Shown here: in pieces, positions 58,300 through 64,000 of the stretch
Layout: each line of letters starts with the position of its first letter
How positions within the stretch are numbered: position 1 is the first letter of the stretch
Origin: Casuarina equisetifolia
Taxonomy: Eukaryota > Streptophyta > Magnoliopsida > Fagales > Casuarinaceae
NCBI GenBank assembly: GCA_028551475.1
Contig: CM052354.1
Location: 24,451,258-24,515,257 of the forward strand
Direction of reading: 5' to 3'
Length of the DNA: 64,000 nucleotides
Made by a program: the position numbers and the translations under genes
Notes under the pieces: generated by a model
Told to the model about the DNA's origin: nothing
The model's database searches: none
What the model saw: only the letters and a program-made list of their open reading frames with translations

Positions 58300-59338
58300 C
58301 GGACGAACAAAAAAGTTTTTATTTTAATTACAAATTTGACCCAATCTATCAAAGACTGTGACTAATAAATCTCATACTATTAATAAATTTAGTAAGATAC
58401 ATATTTATATGATAATTATTTAATTAGTTTTTGGATTGATTTATAGGTTTAATAATAAATCTTTAATATGGTATTAAAATTAAAATACATATTAACATCT
58501 TTATGGATTCTTATTGATTTACGCCTTTATATTATTAATGTAATGCAACCCTGTAATAATATGATAATTTAATTATTATGGTGAGAGAATATATTAAAGT
58601 GTAAGTAACAAGTTTCAGATTATTTAAAAAATGTATAATAATTCTTATTTAAGAGATAGTAAGTCTTGTCAATTTTTAAGTTAATTTTTTAATTAAATAA
58701 TGAATACTTTAATATAATATTAAATTTGTCGATTCATTAATATCTTTATAGATTTTCATTAATTTGAATTCACTCATTATTTATATAGTGCAACACCATG
58801 ACCATTAAATAATGTGATGGTATATGCTAATATTAAAAGTTCAATAAGGATTTTTTATTAAAATATCAGAAACATAAATATAAATTTATTAAATCAAAAA
58901 TGGATTTGAAAGTAAAAATTACTCAAAATATCATGTTCAATTGGCGGCACATGCTATTTAAGATTTTTTAGTCCTAAATTTCGTATTGGGCGCGTGAATT
59001 TGAATGCACGCATTAAAAGAAAAAAAAAGAGTTACTCAAAGATTTTAAATAAACATTGCCGCCGAATAGCGTTGGGCGGTAAGTTCGCCGTCGTCATTGA
59101 CTCAGACATGTTCTCGGCGGATTAGATTGCTTGTTTGGCGTTCGCGAATGAGATCAAGAAGGCCATACCGTGGCTTTGATCTCTATCGTTATTCTACGGG
59201 TGAGAGCCAACAGGGTGTCAAATTCTTTACCTGCCCAACTCAGAGCCAGGAGCAGGACCAGAACAATACGGTTCACCACATTCATTACTCCCACCGGCGA
59301 GGGTCTTAGCATCGTAGGCCCGATCTCTATATCTTACC
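58300..59338. other. Spacer between RING copy C and the PPR gene
   Basis: 58370-58620 is the AT-rich tail of unit C, and 58660-58830 is a further, partial copy of that tail. The last 300 bases are GC-richer and should hold the PPR promoter and 5' UTR. No other gene is seen. Confidence 0.6.
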
Positions 59339-60458
59339 ATGGGAAAATTGCAGGTTGCTCTAAAATCTATCTTCGCGAACCCTTCTCTTACAGACCATTC
59401 TATGTATATGAAAATGCTGCAGTTTTGCATAGACGCGAAGGCTGAAAGAGGCGGTCGTTTGATTCATGGTAGACTAATAACAAGTGGGTTTGATGCGGAT
59501 GTCCACTTAAGCACAAAATTGATAATCTTCTATACGAAGTTTGGTAATGTGCATGCTGCTCGAGGCCTGTTTGATAAAATGAGTCAGAGAAGTGTAGTGT
59601 CCTGGACTGCGATGATTTCTGGGTTTTCACAAAATGGGTATTACGAGAATGCGTTGATAATGTTTTTGGAAATGCGTCGAGCGAATGTGAAAGCCAATCA
59701 GTTTACTTATGGGAGTGTGTTGAGGGCGTCTACTGGTATGAGGTGTTTGGAAGTGGGGATGCAAGTACATGGATGCATTCAGAAGGGTCGATTTGTAAGG
59801 AATTTGTTTGTACAAAGTGCATTGGTCGACTTCCATTCAAAGTGTGGAAAAATGGAGGATGCACGACATTCATTTGAGATCATGTCAGAGAGGGATTTGG
59901 TATCTTGGAATGCAATGATTGGTGGATATGCTGTTCAGGGATTTGGAAAGGAGTCATTTCTAATGTTTCATTTAATGATGAGAGAAGGTATCGACATTTT
60001 TTATTAAACTTCAGATTTTTTTGTTGTTTTCTTTTCTCCTTTTTTCCCTGATTCTGAGAGTTGTACTTGGGTGCAAATATTCACTTAATCGCTGAAGCAG
60101 ACATAGGACCGTACTGTTGTGTATTATCTAGGCTTTTGGTCATGACAAATATCATTAAGAACTTTAGGACCCAAATAAACTATTAGAAATTAGTATCTAA
60201 TGAAGACTAGTTGAAAGGTGTTCTGAAGAGATTTACTGATGAAATTCGAGGGTAAATAAGAATTGTAACAAGGTATCATTGATGTCATGAATCAAGAAAT
60301 ATAGAAAACAAAAGAAAATTGATAGAATAGAAATTGATTAATAGGGGTGGAATCCTTTGATGTCCATTGAGAAGATTTTTTATTTCTTTTACAAGAGGAC
60401 ATCTTCCAATTTCAATTTATATGTCTTTCTCACTCTGTTTGACTCTTTCTTTTTGATA

Positions 60459-60491
<33 letters not shown>

Positions 60492-62251
60492 CATCGTATC
60501 TGAAGTTGCCATCTCTTGCTCACATTCATGTTAATTCGGGAAAGTTTTGATTCTTTTTTGTAACACTTCAGTGTGACCAGATTGATTAGGAGATAAGGCA
60601 TTGAATTTTTTTGTTGGTAAAGCTTAATCCACGCCTAATGCCTTGAATTTTTATTTTTATTTTTTTTTTTCTCACACTCTCTCTTTTGTTTACTTGCATT
60701 AAGATATGATCAAGTAATGCTGGAAAGTGATTGTCATCACGTGCAGTAAGCTCATTGCAGTTTTAATTTTGAAAAGTATTGCTAGCCAATCTTTTGCCTT
60801 ATTCCTTTATGATACACGAATTTTTGATTAATTATTGCCCCTAATACAATCTTTCATGCTGAAATTCCATTAATTAATCTTTTACATATGTTTACTGTTA
60901 AGGGTAACTCTTTGCTGGATGATGTCCATTGACAAGCATGGGATATAGACATGTCCAGAGTACTATCACTATATAATCTACTAATGGTATTCAGCCATGT
61001 GGAGCCTACCTATATTATCTAGCTAATATCCTAGTTAACGTTCTTTCAAAATGAATCCTGTGAACCTTCTCTTGTTGCATTTTTGGCTATAATCTTTCAA
61101 TTGTGTATTTTGATATTTTTGTTTCAATGCCATAGCTGAAATGTTGATCATCAATAGGATTGATTCCTGATGGCTACACCTTGGGAAGTGTCTTGAGAGC
61201 CTGTGCTACTTGTTGTGGTCTCAAAAAGGTCAATCAGATACATGGCATCATTGTACAGTTGGGTTTTGAATCACACAATTCTATTGTTGGATCATTAGTT
61301 GATGCTTATGCAAAATGTGGGAGGGTAGGAATTGCTTATAACTTATACAAGAGTATGCCAGGAAAAGACATTGTAGCTTGCACTTCCCTGATAGCTGGAT
61401 GTGCACGTAAAGGTAACCATAGTGGAGAGGCTCTAGATCTCTTCAAAGAAATAATTCAAATACGCATGGAAAGGGATGAAGTTATATTTTGCTCAATGCT
61501 TAATCTTTGTGCCAATATAGTATCATTAAGCTTTGGAAGACAAATTCATGCTCTTTCTCTAAAAGTTCAACCTTGTTATGATGTGGCCATGGGCAATGCT
61601 CTCATTGACATGTATGCAAAGTGTGGAGAAATTAATGATGCTAACCGTGCTTTTGATAAGATGGAGGAGAAAAATGTGATTTCATGGACATCATTGATTG
61701 CTGGATATGCAAAACATGGCTTTGCCGACAAGGCAATTGCATTGTATAAAGGGATGGAACATGAAGGGCTAAGGCCAAATGATGTTACATTCTTGTCTAT
61801 TCTCTTTGCCTGTAGCCATAGTGGATTGACTGGTGAAGGATCTGAATGCTTCAACAGTATGATCAACAAGTACAATATTTTGCCTAAACCTAAGCATTTG
61901 TCTTGTATCATAGATCTCTTTGCTCGTAAAGGCTGGTTAGAAGAAGCCTATAATTTGCTATGTGAGATGAACATCAAGCCTACCGCTTCACTCTGGGGTA
62001 CCATTCTTGGGGCATCTAGCGCCTATGGTAATTTATCTATCGGGGAAATAGCAGCCAGTAATCTTTTTAGTATGGATCCCAAGAATCCAGTTAACTTTGT
62101 AGTTTTAGCAAGCACGTATGCTGCATGTGGTGAATGGGACGCTGCCTTCAAGATGTGGAATTTATTAAAAGAGAGAGGTTTAAAGAAGGATCCAGGATAT
62201 AGCCTTTTACATTCTACAAATAAGGAAATTTCAATTTTGAAGCCTAGTTGA
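59339..62251 (+). CDS. PLS-type PPR protein, E subgroup, At3g20730-like (two exons)
   Basis: An RNA-binding pentatricopeptide-repeat protein, probably sent to mitochondria or plastids to edit or process a transcript. Exons 59339-59987 and 61158-62251 join in frame (1743 nt, 580 aa). The order matches Arabidopsis At3g20730 as I remember it: YMKMLQFCIDAKAERGG near the N terminus, then repeats such as VVSWTAMISGFSQNGYYENA, LVSWNAMIGGYAVQG, GNALIDMYAKCGEINDA and VISWTSLIAGYAKHG. Then PNDVTFLSILFACSHSG, HLSCIIDLFARKGWLEEAY and an E-type end (FVVLASTYAACGEWDAAFKM). No DYW domain follows; the protein ends KEISILKPS. The N terminus is short, so targeting is not certain from sequence. The intron (1.17 kb) is canonical. 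Confidence 0.9.
60457..60483. repeat. (CT)n microsatellite in the PPR intron
   Basis: About 13 CT units. It lies in the middle of the intron and does not affect the splice sites. Confidence 0.9.
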
Positions 62252-64000
62252 AAAAGTGCCAAAAAGAATTGTTTTTTAGTTTTGACGGAGTTTGATTTGG
62301 TTATAAAGTGACTGCTGGACGTGCAATTCATACGTTGAGGCTGTAGAAGAGTATGAGAAAGCACTTAAGCTCAGAGCCTTGTTGCCCATTGAGTTATTCT
62401 TGGTTGACATTCTACTCCCATGCTGCTACACTTTGAGGTATGTTTACGTGCTTTCTTTGTGAGTTACAGATCAAGCTTGAGCTCAGAAGCTCGCCTCTTT
62501 GTTTTTATTTATTTATTTATTTTTTATCTAGAAACTCTTTCTCTGCCTCACTCTCTGTCTCATCTTGTTAGAATGGAAGGATCTACTTCTTATGAAACTG
62601 TGCTATTTTCACTCAATATAATTATTGATCTATATGCATAAACACTGACAAGACAGTGTTCTATCATTCTGGATTTGTTCTTATGCATTTTTGTACATAC
62701 TTTGTAGGTTTTTGCAACCATTTCACTTATCTCATACATTCATGTCATCTTTAAAAGTGATGACAGAAAAAGAAAAAAGTGTTTAAACACTAAACTTTTT
62801 TTTTTAACCTAAGAAATAAATCTTTCTTTGTGGGGCTTGTACGTGCAATACTAATCACCCTTGTATATGAGTTATGATATATATTTATTTAGTCTACCAG
62901 TTTAACCATAATTCAGAAGGTATCCATCTTTGCCATCTAGAGATATGTTCTGGGGATTTGCATTTGTACATATCTCGCCATCTAATGCAAAATAGGATGA
63001 GGCCTGTCAAAGTTTTAGAATTCCAACAGAGTATTAATGCAAGGCCCTTGTAGCCTTAACATGTTCTTTTACCCTTGAGATTTCTTCTCTTGAATTTGTT
63101 ACTCTTGAGGACTACCGTGTGTAATATGAGCGGTTAAGGACTGCATGTTGAGGAAAAGAACATCGTGAACCAAGTGTCAAGTACTTGCAATGTTTGATTT
63201 ATAAATTTGAATAGATCATTGGCTCGGTGTTCTTGGTTACTTGCACCTTTTCCTTCTGAATTCTAGCAAACCACATGTTATTCCACCTATTATAGTTGTG
63301 TATTCTGTGAAATTAATGAAGAGCAGGTGTATTTGTTTTGAAGTTGAAAGCTCTTTACTAAGAGATCTATTGATGGCTATCCTTATCTACAGACAGTGTA
63401 TAAGATGAATGCCAAAATCAGGGATTTGCTAGAATAAATTCAGGCAGGTATTCATGACATCTTGGGATGATATAAAAAACTAATGGCAGTTGGTTGTTTG
63501 GGCTTGCGCAGATTTGATGATAAGATGTAAAGAGGACACATGTAGCCAAACTATTATGGTAGCTTGCTGCTAACGAGGACACACTATGATCCAAAATTTT
63601 GGTGCAAGATATGCTGTGTAAGCAACTCATTTTTCAATATGCATGATTTAAGCCTGTGTTTCTATTTGGAAGAGCATTCCTAATTGCAGAAAGAGCTTGT
63701 TTTTTAGTGAGAAATGCTTACTACGAAGTTAGATGTCACTCTTTGTTTCAAGTATTACGAAAGTACTTAGCTCAATCTAAGTTCTTCCTTCGCATAGAGA
63801 TTGTTGGATTATAGGATGGAACATATCTTAACTAACTTAGGTACACATGTCGGAACTCATCTCTAAGGTGGGTATATCAAGATTTAAGCCCATAGAGTAG
63901 AATGGAAAACTCACTTTTGTGGAGTATGATACCAATGTTGATGGTAAATGGCATGACTCACTTCTCAAAATTTCTATGTCCTATTAATGATTGGTTGGTG
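62252..64000. other. 3' flank of the PPR gene, no gene seen
   Basis: Contains the likely PPR 3' UTR and AT-rich DNA with T-runs. No frame of note or known domain is found up to the window end. Confidence 0.5.

Larger units (their letters stand above)
51100..58620. repeat. Three-unit tandem segmental duplication (UTP20 start + RING gene)
   Basis: Each unit runs: UTP20 exon 1 remnant and promoter, AT-rich spacer, RING-H2 gene (-), RING promoter, AT-rich tail. UTP20 start-codon equivalents lie at 51164, 53921 and 56371; RING start codons at 53109, 55682 and 58156. Units are therefore about 2.76 and 2.45 kb apart by the first marker. Similarity begins at about 51098-51101, almost exactly the UTP20 exon 1/intron 1 border. 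Unit A still holds the working UTP20 start, so it is probably ancestral. An extra partial copy of the tail lies at about 58660-58830. Confidence 0.85.

Overview
The window is nuclear DNA of a flowering plant, most likely a eudicot. Genes have many short GT-AG exons with AT-rich introns. The families are plant-specific (R2R3-MYB, class III peroxidase, PLS/E-type PPR) or eukaryotic housekeeping (TTI1, UTP20). Repeats are plant LINE and Copia relics, microsatellites and AT-rich spacers. Nothing bacterial, organellar or viral-genomic is seen. All exon models come from reading frames, splice motifs and remembered protein families, not from transcripts.

Layout, left to right: (1) the last two exons of a subgroup-3-like R2R3-MYB gene (540-1643, +), cut by the window edge. 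(2) A complete 17-exon TTI1 gene (3796-19526, +; modelled protein 1380 aa), with a LINE relic in intron 6 and one intron lacking any usable GT donor. (3) A four-exon class III peroxidase (20319-21972, +), followed by two broken copies of its 3' end in opposite orientations. These form a long hairpin-type inverted repeat (about 22380-23185). (4) A gene-free repeat region with a nested tandem repeat (about 24459-26168). (5) A single-exon gene for a conserved-looking, unrecognised helical protein (26872-28050, -). (6) A spacer with a Copia fossil. (7) A complete 31-exon UTP20 gene (30244-51166, -; modelled protein 2693 aa). (8) Three tandem intronless RING-H2 genes (-) in repeat units of about 2.5-2.8 kb; units B and C also carry a broken copy of the UTP20 promoter and start of exon 1. 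(9) A two-exon E-type PPR gene (59339-62251, +) resembling Arabidopsis At3g20730. (10) A 1.7-kb tail without a visible gene.

The genes do not form one pathway. UTP20 serves 18S rRNA maturation, and TTI1 serves maturation of PIK-related kinases such as TOR and ATM. The peroxidase acts in the secretory or wall compartment. The MYB is probably a phenylpropanoid/lignin-type regulator. The PPR protein probably edits or processes organelle RNA, and the RING proteins are probable ubiquitin ligases.

The most interesting structures are: the peroxidase-derived inverted repeat, whose left arm has a 35-nt perfect antisense match to the intact peroxidase; the RING array whose duplication edge falls almost at the UTP20 exon 1/intron 1 border; a dyad element about 120-125 bp upstream of all three RING start codons; a TTI1 intron that appears to begin with GA; and a GC-AG intron in UTP20.
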